Source: Caulobacter soli
GTDB taxonomy: Bacteria; Pseudomonadota; Alphaproteobacteria; Caulobacterales; Caulobacteraceae
Length of the DNA: 64,000 nucleotides
Direction: 5' to 3'
Assembly: GCF_011045195.1 (NCBI RefSeq)
Contig: NZ_CP049199.1
Span: forward strand, 1,054,001 to 1,118,000
This document shows, piece by piece, positions 39,402 through 48,654 of this stretch. The position numbers were made by a program, and so were the translations under genes. The first letter of the stretch is position 1. Each line of letters begins with the position of its first letter. Under the pieces are notes generated by a model, which saw nothing but the letters and a program-made list of their open reading frames with translations, ran no database searches and had not been told where the DNA came from.

Positions 39402-39810
39402 CGACCGCCACTCGGCGCAGGCCCAGCTCGTCGAGAGCCGCGGTCTCGAGCTTGCCGGCCAGCTTGGCCTTGGCGACCTTGGCGGCTTCGGCGACGTGCT
39501 CGTATTTCTTGAGGTTCTCGAAGGCCACGGCCAGGGCGTCACGGGCGCCGGCCTCTTCGATCAGGATCTGGTCGATCTCCAGCAGGGCCTGGTCGCGGCG
39601 CAGCTTCGAGCCCTGGCGGAAGCCGATCATGTACCAGCCGGCCTCGACGTCGCCCTGGGCCCGCATGGCCTCGGCTTCGGATTCCGCGTCCAGGGTGGCG
39701 ACCCTCATCTCGGCGCTCTGGCGGCGCTCGACGACGTCGGCCAGGCGCTTCTGCAGGGTCTCGACCTCGTGGTTCGAGATGCGGATCAGGGAGTCGGCCC
39801 ACTTGCTCAT
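39391..39810 (-). CDS. fliJ: Flagellar export chaperone FliJ
   Basis: 139 aa long helical coiled coil (ISNHEVETLQKRLADVVERR, QALLEIDQILIEEAGARDAL), the form of FliJ that sits in the FliI hexamer and links it to FlhA. Immediately downstream of fliI, the stop/start regions overlapping by one base. Its last codons overlap the putative xylanase GTG on the same strand. Confidence 0.85.
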   Translation of the reverse strand: MSKWADSLIRISNHEVETLQKRLADVVERRQSAEMRVATLDAESEAEAMRAQGDVEAGWYMIGFRQGSKLRRDQALLEIDQILIEEAGARDALAVAFENLKKYEHVAEAAKVAKAKLAGKLETAALDELGLRRVAVGGR

Positions 39811-41147
39811 TACGCGGCGTCACTCTGCAGGATGTGGGCGAGATAGCCGAAGCTGTCGTCGAGGCTGGTGGCCTCGTCGGGGCTCTGGCTGAGGAACGCT
39901 TCGACGGCCGGGTTCAGGCGGATGGCGCGGTCGATCAGCGGGTCGGCCCCGGCGCGGTAGGCGCCGATGCGGATCAGCTCTTCCATGTTCGAATAGGCGG
40001 CCAGGGTCTGGCGGGCCATCTTGACCACCTCGCGCTCTTCCAGCGTCTGGCAGCCAGGCATGGTCCGGCTGATGGACTTCAGCACGTTGATGGCCGGGAA
40101 GCGGCCGCGCTCGGCGATCGAGCGCTCCATGACGATGTGACCGTCCAGGATGCCTCGGGCGGCGTCGGCGATGGGCTCGTTGTGGTCGTCGCCGTCGACC
40201 AGCACGGTGAACAGGGCGGTGATCGGAGCGGCCGTGGTGCCGTCGGGGCGGATCGGGCCGGGACCGGCGCGCTCTAGCAGCTTGGGCAACTCGGTGAAGA
40301 CGGTGGGGGTGTAGCCCTTGGTGGTCGGCGGCTCGCCGGCGGCCAGGCCGATCTCGCGCTGGGCCATGGCGAAGCGGGTCACCGAGTCCATCAGGCACAG
40401 GACTTCCAGGTCCTGGTCGCGCAGGAACTCGGCGATGGCCAGGGTCATGTAGGCGGCCTGGCGGCGGGTCAGGGCCGGCTCGTCCGAGGTGGCGACCACG
40501 ACGATGGCGCGCTTGAGGCCTTCCTCGCCCAGGGTCTCCTCGATGAACTCGCGGACCTCGCGGCCCCGCTCGCCGATCAGCCCCACCACGACGGCGTCGC
40601 AGGTGGCTTCCTTGGCCAGCATCGACAGCAGCACCGACTTGCCCACGCCCGAGCCGGCGAAGATGCCCAGGCGCTGGCCGCGGCAGGTGGTGGTGAAGAC
40701 GTTCATCGACCGCACGCCCAGATCGATGCGTTCACCGACCCGGCCACGGGCGTGGGCGGGCGGAGGCGGGGTCTTCAGGGGGTAGGGCACCTCGCCCTGG
40801 GGCAGCGGACCCAGGCCGTCGATGGGCTCGCCGAAAGCGTTGATGATGCGGCCCAGCCACGCCCTGGTCGGACGCACCACGGCGCCCTCGGGCATGATCT
40901 TGATCTCGGCGCCGGGCGCCACGCCCTCGACGGGGCCGAAGGGCATCAGCAGGGCGCGGGTTTCACGGAAGCCGACGACTTCGGCGGGCAGGGTCGGCAG
41001 GTTCAGGCGCTCGATCTCGACCCGCGCGCCAACGGCAAGACGGGTCAGCCCGCCGCGCGCCTCGATCAGGAGGCCGTTCACGGCGGCGACGCGACCAAAG
41101 ATGGTCAGCGGATCGATACGTTCGACGGCGGCGATCAGGCTACGCAA
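39810..41147 (-). CDS. fliI: Flagellum-specific ATPase FliI
   Basis: About 445 aa. Energises export of flagellar subunits. F1-ATPase-like: Walker [12 protein letters not shown], Walker B region CLMDSVTRF and the signature of type III ATPases. Start chosen as TTG 41147 ([12 protein letters not shown]), six bases after GGGAG; a TTG at 41153 would abut the ribosome site. Forms an operon with fliJ. Separated from the main flagellar block by about 3 kb of unrelated genes. Confidence 0.95.
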   Translation of the reverse strand: MRSLIAAVERIDPLTIFGRVAAVNGLLIEARGGLTRLAVGARVEIERLNLPTLPAEVVGFRETRALLMPFGPVEGVAPGAEIKIMPEGAVVRPTRAWLGRIINAFGEPIDGLGPLPQGEVPYPLKTPPPPAHARGRVGERIDLGVRSMNVFTTTCRGQRLGIFAGSGVGKSVLLSMLAKEATCDAVVVGLIGERGREVREFIEETLGEEGLKRAIVVVATSDEPALTRRQAAYMTLAIAEFLRDQDLEVLCLMDSVTRFAMAQREIGLAAGEPPTTKGYTPTVFTELPKLLERAGPGPIRPDGTTAAPITALFTVLVDGDDHNEPIADAARGILDGHIVMERSIAERGRFPAINVLKSISRTMPGCQTLEEREVVKMARQTLAAYSNMEELIRIGAYRAGADPLIDRAIRLNPAVEAFLSQSPDEATSLDDSFGYLAHILQSDAA

Positions 41148-41289
41148 GCACAACTCCCGACGGCTCGTGGCTCAGCTTTGAGCCCCGCGCGTTAATGGGG
41201 AGTGAAGTAGGCTGACATGGTTAATCGGCTCTTGAGACTTTGGGTTTGGCGGGGGGGGCTGCGGCTTTATGTCTTGATCCCATTTTGAT

Positions 41290-41416
41290 CCGCTCATCCC
41301 GGCGAATGCCGGGACCCAGATGGAATGGCTTTGAGGCTGACGCCATAAGCGCTGAGCTTGTCCAGTCAGCCACCCCGCCATGGGATCTGGGTCCCGGCAT
41401 TCGCCGGGATGAGCGG
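41290..41416. repeat. Perfect 31-bp inverted repeat (CCCGGCGAATGCCGGGACCCA family)
   Basis: 31-bp arms at 41290-41320 and 41386-41416 are exact complements with 65 bases between. Each arm contains its own hairpin (CCCGGC-GAAT-GCCGGG). Best-preserved copy of a family also seen at 6927-7036 and 62401-62430. Confidence 0.9.
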
Positions 41417-41425
41417 AGTTTAGGG

Positions 41426-42421
41426 TTATGGTTTGACCGCCAGATTGGCCTTGAAAAAACCCACCACCTTGGCGTCGAAATCCTTGTGAAACGCGGCGCG
41501 GTCGAAGCCCGGCGCGCTGGCGCAGATGGCGGCGGCGGTGGCGCGGCCCTTGTCGTTGCAGGGCGTCAGGAAGTCGAAGTGCCCGGCTCCCGGGACCACA
41601 TGCCAGTCGGGCGCCTTGGGAAGGTTGGCGCGGACGGCCGAGGCGTAGAACGGGTCGGGCAGGATCTGGTCGTCCTCGGCGCGCCACAGCTGCAGCGGGA
41701 CGCTCACCTTCGCCAGGCCGGCCTTGGAAAAGCTGTAGCCCATGGCCGGCGCGGCCGACACCACGGCCTTGATGCGGGCGTCGTGGGTCCAGGCGGCTTT
41801 CATCGCCTCGGCGGACGGCGGGTGCGCGGCGGTCAGCTTGCAGTCGAAGAAGTCGGGATGGGCCTTGCAATGCGGGGCCACGGTCGACAGGTCCGGCTCG
41901 GCGCCGGCCGCCACCAGCACGGTGAAGCCGCCCGACGAGAAGCCGAACGCGCCGACCCGGTCCGCATCGATCGCCCCATGCATCGGCGAGGCCTTCAGCA
42001 TGTAGTCGATCACCGCCGAAAGCTGGCGCGGCCGGTTGGCCATGTCGGTGGCGCGGCTCTGGTCGGCGTAGTTGTCGCCGGTGTGGGTGAGGGCGGCGAC
42101 CACGAAGCCGGCCTCCGCCAGGGCCTGGGCGGTGTCGGCATGGCCGCCGAAGAAGCCGCCGTTGCCGTGTGACATGACGATCAGCGGCAGGTGGTCGCCG
42201 ACCAGCGGCGCGCCGGGGGCGGCGACCTGGTCGGCGATGCCCAGCGGCATGGGCCTGGCCGGCGCGTCGGTCGGATACCAGACGCCGACGGTGATCGGCG
42301 CGCCGCCTTGCGGATCGGCGGCCTGGACCACGGTAAAGCCGGCGTTGGCGGCCAGGGCGGGGGAGGCCAGCCCCAGGATCAGAACGGCGAGCGGGGCGAG
42401 AAGCAGGGAGCGGAGCGGCAT
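41426..42421 (-). CDS. Secreted alpha/beta hydrolase (dienelactone hydrolase-like)
   Basis: 331 aa. Signal peptide (cut after ALA, about residue 24), then an alpha/beta hydrolase fold. Nucleophile Ser in GFSSGG (about 170), preceded by the strand MSHGNGG; catalytic Asp and His appear in RAEDDQ and AGHFDF near the C-terminus. The four-Cys pattern suggests disulfides. A probable periplasmic esterase or lipase. Divergent from the LytTR regulator, whose operator-like repeat lies between them. Confidence 0.8.
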   Translation of the reverse strand: MPLRSLLLAPLAVLILGLASPALAANAGFTVVQAADPQGGAPITVGVWYPTDAPARPMPLGIADQVAAPGAPLVGDHLPLIVMSHGNGGFFGGHADTAQALAEAGFVVAALTHTGDNYADQSRATDMANRPRQLSAVIDYMLKASPMHGAIDADRVGAFGFSSGGFTVLVAAGAEPDLSTVAPHCKAHPDFFDCKLTAAHPPSAEAMKAAWTHDARIKAVVSAAPAMGYSFSKAGLAKVSVPLQLWRAEDDQILPDPFYASAVRANLPKAPDWHVVPGAGHFDFLTPCNDKGRATAAAICASAPGFDRAAFHKDFDAKVVGFFKANLAVKP

Positions 42422-42489
42422 GGACGTCCTCGGGCGGATGGAAGATGTCGAGGCTGATGCCGTCCCGGGCCGGGTCGCGCCACGGTAGC

Positions 42490-42529
42490 TTCGCGAATGG
42501 GCGAACGGGTTCGCGAACCGGCGAACCGA
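42490..42529. promoter_or_regulatory. Candidate LytTR direct-repeat operator
   Basis: TTCGCGAATGGGCGAACGGG followed immediately by TTCGCGAACCGGCGAACCGA, 16 of 20 bases alike. Direct repeats with a roughly 20-bp period are how LytTR domains bind. It lies 15 bases before the LytTR gene start. Confidence 0.6.
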
Positions 42530-42544
42530 CGCTATAGCAGCAGC

Positions 42545-43336
42545 ATGAGCGCCCCGATGGCCAGAGCCGAACCCCTGCTGGGAAGCGCCCGCGAATGGGC
42601 CATCGACTTCGCCGTCGCGATCACCGTCGGCGTGTTCGTCGGCGTGATCGGGCCCTATGGCAGCTATCTGAACGGCGCGCCGGGGCCGCGGGTCTTCCAC
42701 TTCGTCGTCTGCTTCTGCGTGGGGACCCTGATCTTCGGGGTGCTGCAGCGGCTGGCGGTGGCCGGGGCGGAGCGCTGGAAGCTGCCCGTCTGGCCGGTGA
42801 TCATCCTGGCCCTGCTGGTCGGCTGCCTGCCGCTGGCCCTCTTCATCAGTTGGCTGGCCACCACCCTGTGGCCGTTCCTGATCGGCAGGATCACGCTTCT
42901 GGAGTGGTACGGCCAGTGCGTCTTTCTGTCGGGCCCGATCCTGAGCTTCGTCGTCGTGCGGCGCATGCTGAAGGCGCGGCGGCGCGAGCCGATCGCGCCC
43001 TCAGCAGCGCCGGCGGTCCTGCCGCCGTCCGGCGAGGTGCTGTGCCTGCGCATGGAGGACCACTACGTCCGGGTTCACACCCCGGGCGGTTCGCGGCTGG
43101 TGACTGGGCCGTTCGAGCGGGTGATCGCCGGCATGGCTCATGAGGGCATGCGCGTGCACCGCTCGTGGTGGGTGGCCCGGGCGGCCGTGACCGGGGTGGT
43201 CGCCGACGGCCGAAATCTGCGCCTGACCCTGAGAGGCGACCTGGCCGCGCCTGTGTCGCGCGCCTCGGTGGCCCGGCTTCGGGCGGCCGGCTGGCTGGCC
43301 CCCGAACCGCCTCCCGAACCTGGCGACGAAAAATAG
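42545..43336 (+). CDS. Membrane-bound LytTR transcriptional regulator
   Basis: 263 aa. Four transmembrane segments (about 20-130, e.g. FAVAITVGVFVGVIGPYG) followed by a C-terminal LytTR DNA-binding domain (about 165-255; VLCLRMEDHYVRVHT, then HRSWWVARAAV). Lacks a receiver, so the membrane part probably senses the signal directly. Start ATG 42545; an upstream start at 42497 is possible. Likely regulates itself and/or the divergent hydrolase through adjacent direct repeats. Confidence 0.85.
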   Translation: MSAPMARAEPLLGSAREWAIDFAVAITVGVFVGVIGPYGSYLNGAPGPRVFHFVVCFCVGTLIFGVLQRLAVAGAERWKLPVWPVIILALLVGCLPLALFISWLATTLWPFLIGRITLLEWYGQCVFLSGPILSFVVVRRMLKARRREPIAPSAAPAVLPPSGEVLCLRMEDHYVRVHTPGGSRLVTGPFERVIAGMAHEGMRVHRSWWVARAAVTGVVADGRNLRLTLRGDLAAPVSRASVARLRAAGWLAPEPPPEPGDEK

Positions 43337-43594
43337 GGTGAAACCCGCTGCGGCGGGACGTCGCGGACCCCGTAAGGCCAGGCTCGTGGCGGCGCTTCGG
43401 AACGCGCGGCGGAGGTTGCAAATTTCTCGCGACAGAACGCCGCAATCTCGCCTCATAGGTGAACGGCGAGCGCCGCAAATGGGGCGGAGAATGCCCCTCA
43501 AGACCCTTTACAAACCCAGCAAATCAAGCGTTTCGGGCCAAAAGGAATCATCTTGACGGGCTATCCACAGGCCCCTGCGACCATTGCGCCAAAT

Positions 43595-43621
43595 GAGTCG
43601 CTGACCGCTTGCACCCGATTC
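43595..43621 (+). promoter_or_regulatory. GANTC methylation sites in the ctrA promoter
   Basis: GAGTC (43595-43599) and GATTC (43617-43621), the CcrM target. In Caulobacter the ctrA P1 promoter is switched by hemimethylation of such a site. Sequence shows the sites; the control is by analogy. Confidence 0.65.
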
Positions 43622-43662
43622 GCAAATCAGATTAACCATTTCTCCAGCGAGATCATTCACCA

Positions 43663-43681
43663 TTAACCTGTCTTAAATTAA
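43663..43681 (+). promoter_or_regulatory. CtrA-box-like TTAA array (autoregulatory P2 candidate)
   Basis: Three TTAA motifs at 43663, 43673 and 43678 (TTAA-N6-TTAA, with ATTAAC beyond), and another TTAACC at 43632. Spacing is one base short of the canonical N7. Located 85-135 bases before ctrA, where P2 autoactivation would be expected. Rest of the 43337-43766 gap holds no recognisable gene. Confidence 0.6.
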
Positions 43682-43766
43682 CTGTCCGGCAGAGTGCAGG
43701 ACGGGTTTCACCGGCGGTATTCCGCCTAGCTGTCGAATAATGCCGCCTAAGGGCGGGGAGGGCTGC

Positions 43767-44462
43767 ATGCGCGTACTGTTGATCGAGGATGACAGCGCCA
43801 CCGCGCAGACCATCGAGCTGATGCTGAAGTCTGAAGGCTTCAACGTCTACACGACGGATCTTGGCGAAGAGGGCGTGGATCTGGGCAAGATCTATGACTA
43901 CGACCTGATCCTGCTGGACCTGAATCTGCCGGACATGAGCGGGCTGGACGTTCTGCGCACCCTGCGGGTGGCGAAGGTGAACACGCCGATCATGATCCTC
44001 TCGGGCAGCGCCGAAATCGACACGAAGGTGAAGACCTTCTCGGGCGGCGCCGACGACTACATGACCAAGCCGTTTCACAAGGACGAGATGATCGCCCGCA
44101 TCCACGCGGTGGTCCGTCGTTCGAAGGGTCACGCTCAGTCGGTCATCAAGACCGGCGACATCGTGGTCAACCTGGACGCCAAGACGGTCGAAGTGAACAG
44201 CAACCGCGTTCACCTGACCGGCAAGGAATACCAGATGCTGGAGCTGCTTTCCCTGCGCAAGGGCACGACCCTGACCAAGGAAATGTTCCTGAACCACCTG
44301 TACGGCGGCATGGACGAGCCGGAACTGAAGATCATCGACGTCTTCATCTGCAAGCTGCGCAAGAAGCTGGCGGCCTCGGCCCAGGGCAAGCACCACATCG
44401 AAACCGTCTGGGGCCGCGGCTATGTGCTGCGCGACCCGAACGAGCAAGTCGCCGCGGCCTAA
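43767..44462 (+). CDS. ctrA: Cell-cycle master regulator CtrA
   Basis: 231 aa OmpR-type response regulator that activates or represses about 100 genes in Caulobacter, including flagellar genes, and silences the replication origin. Receiver with phospho-acceptor D51 in ILLDLNLPD, winged-helix output with conserved [20 protein letters not shown]. It ends in AA (EQVAAA), the ClpXP degradation signal of CtrA. Start MRVLLIEDD at 43767 is preceded by GGGAGGG. Promoter region carries GANTC and TTAA motifs. Confidence 0.99.
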   Translation: MRVLLIEDDSATAQTIELMLKSEGFNVYTTDLGEEGVDLGKIYDYDLILLDLNLPDMSGLDVLRTLRVAKVNTPIMILSGSAEIDTKVKTFSGGADDYMTKPFHKDEMIARIHAVVRRSKGHAQSVIKTGDIVVNLDAKTVEVNSNRVHLTGKEYQMLELLSLRKGTTLTKEMFLNHLYGGMDEPELKIIDVFICKLRKKLAASAQGKHHIETVWGRGYVLRDPNEQVAAA

Positions 44463-44492
44463 ACCGGCCCGCGAGACGTTCGAAAGATCAAG

Positions 44493-44522
44493 CGCCCGCC
44501 TCTCCGGAGGCGGGCGTTTTTC
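44493..44522 (+). terminator. Intrinsic terminator of ctrA
   Basis: Perfect 10-bp stem (CGCCCGCCTC with GAGGCGGGCG), 4-base loop and TTTTT tract, 30 bases after the stop. Confidence 0.95.
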
Positions 44523-44688
44523 TTTGTGAAGACAGGCAGTTAACCCTGTCCGTGACAAATCGCCCGAAGCACCGAATAGTCCTTGCCCGAACGTGGCGTC
44601 ATCCGCCATTTTCCGGCGCGAGGTTTGCTGGGGGGCATCCCAGCCGTGTCATTTTGACTACGCGGCATCGCTACCAGTCGGGGGCTTG

Positions 44689-46086
44689 ATGCAGGAATTC
44701 GATCCGAGACGGCCGACCATGCGTCTGGCCCCGAAGGTCTTCACCGCGATCGCCGGTCTGGCCGCCCTGGGTCTGGGGTGGAAGCTGACGGCGCCGGACG
44801 CGCCCGTGCATGTGGTCGCCGCGCCGCTGGACGCCAACGCCCTGGCGGCCCTGCAGCACGCCGCCTTCGCCAGCGCCGAGGCCCAGCCGGGCTTCGAGCG
44901 GCCGGAATCCATCCCCGTCAAGGTGCGCCCCGGCGAGACCCTGGAAGGCGCGGTTCTGCGGACCGGCATCGCCCCCAACGACGCCCACCAGGTGGTGGCC
45001 GCCCTGCACGGCGCGATCGACACCGTCAACATCAAGGCCGGCATGGCCTTCGAGGCCGCCGTCGCCGAGCGCCGCAACGGTCGCGCCGGGTCCGCCCGCC
45101 TGATCGGCCTGTCGATGCGCACCGGTCCGTCCTCGACCCTGACCGTCTCGCGCACCTTCGACGGCGCGATGAAACTGCGCGAGCTCGAGGAAAAGGTCAC
45201 CGACGAGACCAAGGTCGCCTGCGGCAAGATGGAAGGCTCGTTCTACGAGAGCGTTTCCGACGTCGGCGGCACGCCGGCCATCGTCAGCCAGGCCGCCCAG
45301 CTGTTCTCGCACAAGATCGACTTCTCGCGCGACATCCACGAGGGCGACAAGTTCTGCCTGGTGTTCGGCCGCAAGGTCACCGAGAGCGGCCGCACGGTCG
45401 AGGCCGGCGACCTGGAATACGCCGAGGTCAAGGGCCAGAAGTTCTACGCCTTCGATCGTGATGGGCCCAATGGAGCAGGGGGGGACGGCAAGCCGCAGTT
45501 CTTCGACGAGCTGGGCAAGAACATCAAAGGCTTCCTGCTGCGCACGCCGGTCGACGGCGCCCGCATCACCTCCACCTTCGGCCAGCGCAAGCACCCGGTG
45601 CTGGGCTATACCCGCGCCCACCAAGGCGTCGATTTCGGGGCTGGCACCGGCACACCGATCCTGGCGGCCGGCGACGGCGTGGTGCTGGAAGCCCGCCGCT
45701 GGAGCGGCTACGGCAACTGGCTGCGCATCCGCCATTCGGCCCAGTGGGACACCGGCTACGGCCACATCTCGCGCTACGCCCCGGGCATCCGCCCGGGCGT
45801 CCACGTGCGCCAGGGCCAGGTGGTGGCCTATGTCGGGGCGACGGGTCTGGCGACCGGTCCGCACCTGCACTACGAGGTCTGGCTGAACGGCACCCGGGTC
45901 AATCCGATCGGCGCCAAGGTGCCCCAGGGCACGATCCTGGCCGGCGGCGAGCTGTCCCGCTTCAAGGCCCAACGCAACCACATCGACGCCCTGCTGGCCC
46001 AAGGCGGCGACGCCGTCGAGGATAAGGCGACGCCGAAGCTGGCGCTGGCCAGCCTGGACAAGGCCAAGGGGCCGACGCTGCGGTAG
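44689..46086 (+). CDS. M23-family cell-wall endopeptidase (membrane anchored)
   Basis: 465 aa. Single N-terminal hydrophobic anchor (about 20-37), an OapA/LysM-like region (IPVKVRPGETLEGAVLRTGI), a middle domain, and a C-terminal LytM/M23 peptidase domain with HQGVDFGAGTGTP (first zinc His and Asp) and HLHYE (third ligand). The layout fits periplasmic peptidases that cut peptide crosslinks for cell separation or elongation. Start 44689 chosen. Its transcription is insulated from ctrA by the terminator. Confidence 0.88.
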   Translation: MQEFDPRRPTMRLAPKVFTAIAGLAALGLGWKLTAPDAPVHVVAAPLDANALAALQHAAFASAEAQPGFERPESIPVKVRPGETLEGAVLRTGIAPNDAHQVVAALHGAIDTVNIKAGMAFEAAVAERRNGRAGSARLIGLSMRTGPSSTLTVSRTFDGAMKLRELEEKVTDETKVACGKMEGSFYESVSDVGGTPAIVSQAAQLFSHKIDFSRDIHEGDKFCLVFGRKVTESGRTVEAGDLEYAEVKGQKFYAFDRDGPNGAGGDGKPQFFDELGKNIKGFLLRTPVDGARITSTFGQRKHPVLGYTRAHQGVDFGAGTGTPILAAGDGVVLEARRWSGYGNWLRIRHSAQWDTGYGHISRYAPGIRPGVHVRQGQVVAYVGATGLATGPHLHYEVWLNGTRVNPIGAKVPQGTILAGGELSRFKAQRNHIDALLAQGGDAVEDKATPKLALASLDKAKGPTLR

Positions 46087-46094
46087 TCTGCGCG

Positions 46095-46124
46095 CCTTTC
46101 CCTCCTAACGAGGGGGAGGGAAGG
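46095..46124 (+). terminator. Hairpin after the M23 gene
   Basis: CCTTTCCCTCC and GGGAGGGAAGG arms with one bulge, 9 bases after the stop. No T-tract, so stabilising hairpin or weak terminator. Confidence 0.5.
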
Positions 46125-46166
46125 CAACAGCTTGACCATCGCCCCCGCCCGTCCCATCCCAGGACG

Positions 46167-47282
46167 ATGAAAGCCTTCCCGCCGCTGAAGCCCGACTCCG
46201 AGGACATGCTGCACCTCGACGCCCTGCGCATCGTTGGGGCGCTGATGATCGTGGTCTTCCACTTCAACCGCTACATCAACCTGGATGGGCGCTGGCAGGT
46301 GGCCGACGACATGATCAAGGGCTTCAGCCTGATCGTGGACCTGTTCTTCCTGATCTCCGGCTACGTCATGGCGGCGATCTATACCGGCCGGCTGACGAGC
46401 TGGAACAAGTACGGGACCTTCCTGAAGAAGCGGGTGGCGCGGCTGGGGCCGTTGCACTGGGCGACCATGCTGGTGTTCGTCGGGGTTTGGGCGGCCGGCG
46501 CGGTGGGCTGGGGCGGGGATGTCGATCCCAAGCGCTACGACCTGGCCTGCATCGCGCCCAACGTCCTGTTCGTCCACGCCTGGCATACCTGCCACAGCCA
46601 GACCTGGAACTTCGTCAGCTGGGCGATCAGCGCCGAGATGGGGATGTACCTGGCCCTGCCGCTGCTGTTCTGGATCACGGGGCGCGGACGGATCGTGACG
46701 GCGGTCGTGACCCTCGCCAGCTTCGTGATCCTGCTACTGAACCCGGACGGCCCGATGCCCTTCCACCAGTGGACCTGGAACTTCGGCGTGCTGCGCGCCG
46801 TGCCGGGCTTCCTGCTGGGCATGCTGGCCTTCCAGCTGCGCGGCGCGCTGGGCAAGCTGCCGGGCGCCCGGTGGTGGATGTGGGGCCTGCTGGCGGCGTT
46901 CCTGGTCGCCTCGACCTTGCGGATCGACCGGACCTTGCTGCTGCTGATCATCTACGCCCTGGGCCTGGCCGGCGTCGCCGCCGACGCGGCCGGCGCGCAG
47001 GGCGGGGTCAGCCGCCGCCTGGCGCCCTGGGCGCAGCTGAGCTTCAGCCTCTATCTGCTGCACCCGATCGCCCTGAAGATGGGGATCAACTGGGTGGGCG
47101 TGGCCGCCTGGGGTCTGACCGGCGACGCGCTGCGGCTGTGGGTGCTGTTCTGGGTGCTGGCGCTGATCCCGGCGGCCTATCTGTCGCTGGTGCTGTTCGA
47201 GCGGCCGGCGCGGGATTGGATTGGCGGGTTGGGCCAAAAACGAACCCTCTCTCATGGAGAGAGGGAGGGGCCCGCCGCGTAG
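46167..47282 (+). CDS. Acyltransferase family 3 membrane protein
   Basis: 371 aa multi-spanning protein. Signature of acyltransferase_3: LDALRIVGALMIVVFHFNRY with the His in HFNR, then the RYI/W loop and around ten helices. Such enzymes O-acetylate surface polysaccharide or lipids. Its last 14 or so residues (RTLSHGEREGPAA) are encoded inside a palindromic repeat, which probably replaced the original C-terminus. Start 46167 or an internal ATG at 46206. Confidence 0.82.
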   Translation: MKAFPPLKPDSEDMLHLDALRIVGALMIVVFHFNRYINLDGRWQVADDMIKGFSLIVDLFFLISGYVMAAIYTGRLTSWNKYGTFLKKRVARLGPLHWATMLVFVGVWAAGAVGWGGDVDPKRYDLACIAPNVLFVHAWHTCHSQTWNFVSWAISAEMGMYLALPLLFWITGRGRIVTAVVTLASFVILLLNPDGPMPFHQWTWNFGVLRAVPGFLLGMLAFQLRGALGKLPGARWWMWGLLAAFLVASTLRIDRTLLLLIIYALGLAGVAADAAGAQGGVSRRLAPWAQLSFSLYLLHPIALKMGINWVGVAAWGLTGDALRLWVLFWVLALIPAAYLSLVLFERPARDWIGGLGQKRTLSHGEREGPAA

Positions 47283-47302
47283 CGGTGGGAGGGTGAGAGG
47301 TT
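47243..47302. repeat. Inverted-repeat element, left copy
   Basis: AACCCTCTCTC-TGGAGAGAGGGAGGGG type element containing a hairpin; matches the element at 47836-47895 in opposite orientation. Covers the end of the acyltransferase gene. Confidence 0.8.
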
Positions 47303-47384
47303 TCACCCTCGCCGGGTTCACACGGCACTGGCGGTGGAGGCAGGGAGCGCCTGTAGGACGGTGGGCTTTCAGTCGCCGCTGGCT

Positions 47385-47738
47385 CTACTCGCCATCCCAG
47401 TCAAGCCAGACCTGGAACATGACGCGGTTTTGCTCCTTCGCAACCTCGTCGAGCAGCAAGGCGACAAAGGAAGCCGAATCTGAAGCGCGATCAGACCAGC
47501 TTTTGGCCTTCTGAGAAGGATCCTCCCCGTAGAGGCTCAAGTCAGGGCGAGCAATGTCGAACTCGCCATCGATCTCAAAGGCTTCGATGTTGCAGATGAC
47601 TCTCTTGCCGCGAAGACAATGGTCGGACAGCGCCTGGAGATCAGCCTTCGTGAGATACGCGTTCGGGTAATACCCCGAAAGGCCGGCGGCGTAGATCGCC
47701 TCGACATCGGCCCCACCATCTCTTGGCTCTAGAGTCAT
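47385..47738 (-). CDS. Small soluble protein of unknown function, lower GC
   Basis: 117 aa, acidic, no signal or membrane segment, C-terminus Trp-rich (MFQVWLDWDGE). Codon usage is clearly less GC-rich than neighbours (AAG/AAA, ATC/ACT mix), suggesting acquisition. Sits alone between two copies of an inverted repeat (47243-47302 and 47836-47895). I do not recognise a family. Size and acidity are seen in some immunity or antitoxin proteins, but no toxin is adjacent. Confidence 0.6.
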   Translation of the reverse strand: MTLEPRDGGADVEAIYAAGLSGYYPNAYLTKADLQALSDHCLRGKRVICNIEAFEIDGEFDIARPDLSLYGEDPSQKAKSWSDRASDSASFVALLLDEVAKEQNRVMFQVWLDWDGE

Positions 47739-47835
47739 GGATTTAGGCTAGACGGTCCCTCCGACGTCGCCAACGGATTTAAGGCCGTTCTCGGCGCGAT
47801 CCTTCACGCTCTGCCGACGCGCCGGCTAACGGTGT

Positions 47836-47895
47836 AACCTCTCACCCTCCCATGGCTTCGCCATGGGCCCCTCCCTCTCTCTAAGAGAGAGGGTT
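47836..47895. repeat. Inverted-repeat element, right copy
   Basis: Reverse-complement counterpart of 47243-47302 with a central ATGGCTTCGCCAT hairpin. Abuts the stop codon of the HAD hydrolase (TCA at 47895). Confidence 0.8.
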
Positions 47896-48590
47896 CAAGC
47901 CAGCCCATCCACCCACCCCGGCAACTCCCCGATCGACCCCAGTTCCCCATACCGCTCATGCTCCTTCGGCGCCGTCGCCGCCTCGTGGGCCCAGACCAGG
48001 GGGTAGGGGATCAGGGCCGCCCAGGCGCCGGCGTCCAGGGCCGGGATGATGTCGGACTTCACCGAATTGCCGGCCATCACCGCCTGTTCCGGGCCGGTGC
48101 CATGGCGGGCGAAGACCCGGCGATAGGTGTCGGCGTCCTTCTCCGAGACAATCTCGACCGCGGCGAACAGGTCGCCCAGGCCCGAGGCGGCCAGCTTCTG
48201 TTCCTGGTGCAGCAGGTCGCCCTTGGTGATCAGCACCAGGCGGTAGCGCTCCGACAGGGTCGCCAGGGCCGTCTCGACGCCGGGCAGGGGCTCGACCGGC
48301 TCGGTCAGCATTTCGCGGCCGGCGGCCAGGATCTGGCGGATCACGCCGATGCTGACTTGGCTGTCGGTCAGCTCCATGGCGGTCTCGATCATCGACAGGG
48401 TGAAACCCTTGGCCCCGTAGCCGTAGAGCCGCAGGTTGCGCTTCTCGGTCTGGGCCAGCTCGGCCTCGATCCGCGCCTCGTCGCCATAGGGCGCCAGCAG
48501 CTCGACGAACCGCTTGTGGGTCAGGCGGAAGATGGTTTCGTTGTGCCAAAGCGTGTCGTCGGCGTCGACACCGACGGTGGTGACGGGCAT
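47895..48590 (-). CDS. HAD-superfamily hydrolase
   Basis: 231 aa. Motif I DADDTLW (the two Asp of catalysis), motif II LITKG, and motifs III/IV in AGNSVKSDIIPA. Sequence around SGLGDLF and EIVSEKD fits a phosphoglycolate-phosphatase-like or haloacid dehalogenase-like enzyme. Substrate unknown. Its stop touches the right repeat copy. Confidence 0.88.
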   Translation of the reverse strand: MPVTTVGVDADDTLWHNETIFRLTHKRFVELLAPYGDEARIEAELAQTEKRNLRLYGYGAKGFTLSMIETAMELTDSQVSIGVIRQILAAGREMLTEPVEPLPGVETALATLSERYRLVLITKGDLLHQEQKLAASGLGDLFAAVEIVSEKDADTYRRVFARHGTGPEQAVMAGNSVKSDIIPALDAGAWAALIPYPLVWAHEAATAPKEHERYGELGSIGELPGWVDGLA

Positions 48591-48654
48591 GAAAAGCTCT
48601 CCGGATCTGGTCCGGTGATACGCTGGGTCGGCGCTCCAGGCAAAGCCGGGGCGA

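Noticed and set aside
47385..47738. Immunity protein of a contact-dependent system
   Set aside because: Small acidic protein in an isolated position, but no toxin, secretion gene or sequence motif supports this.
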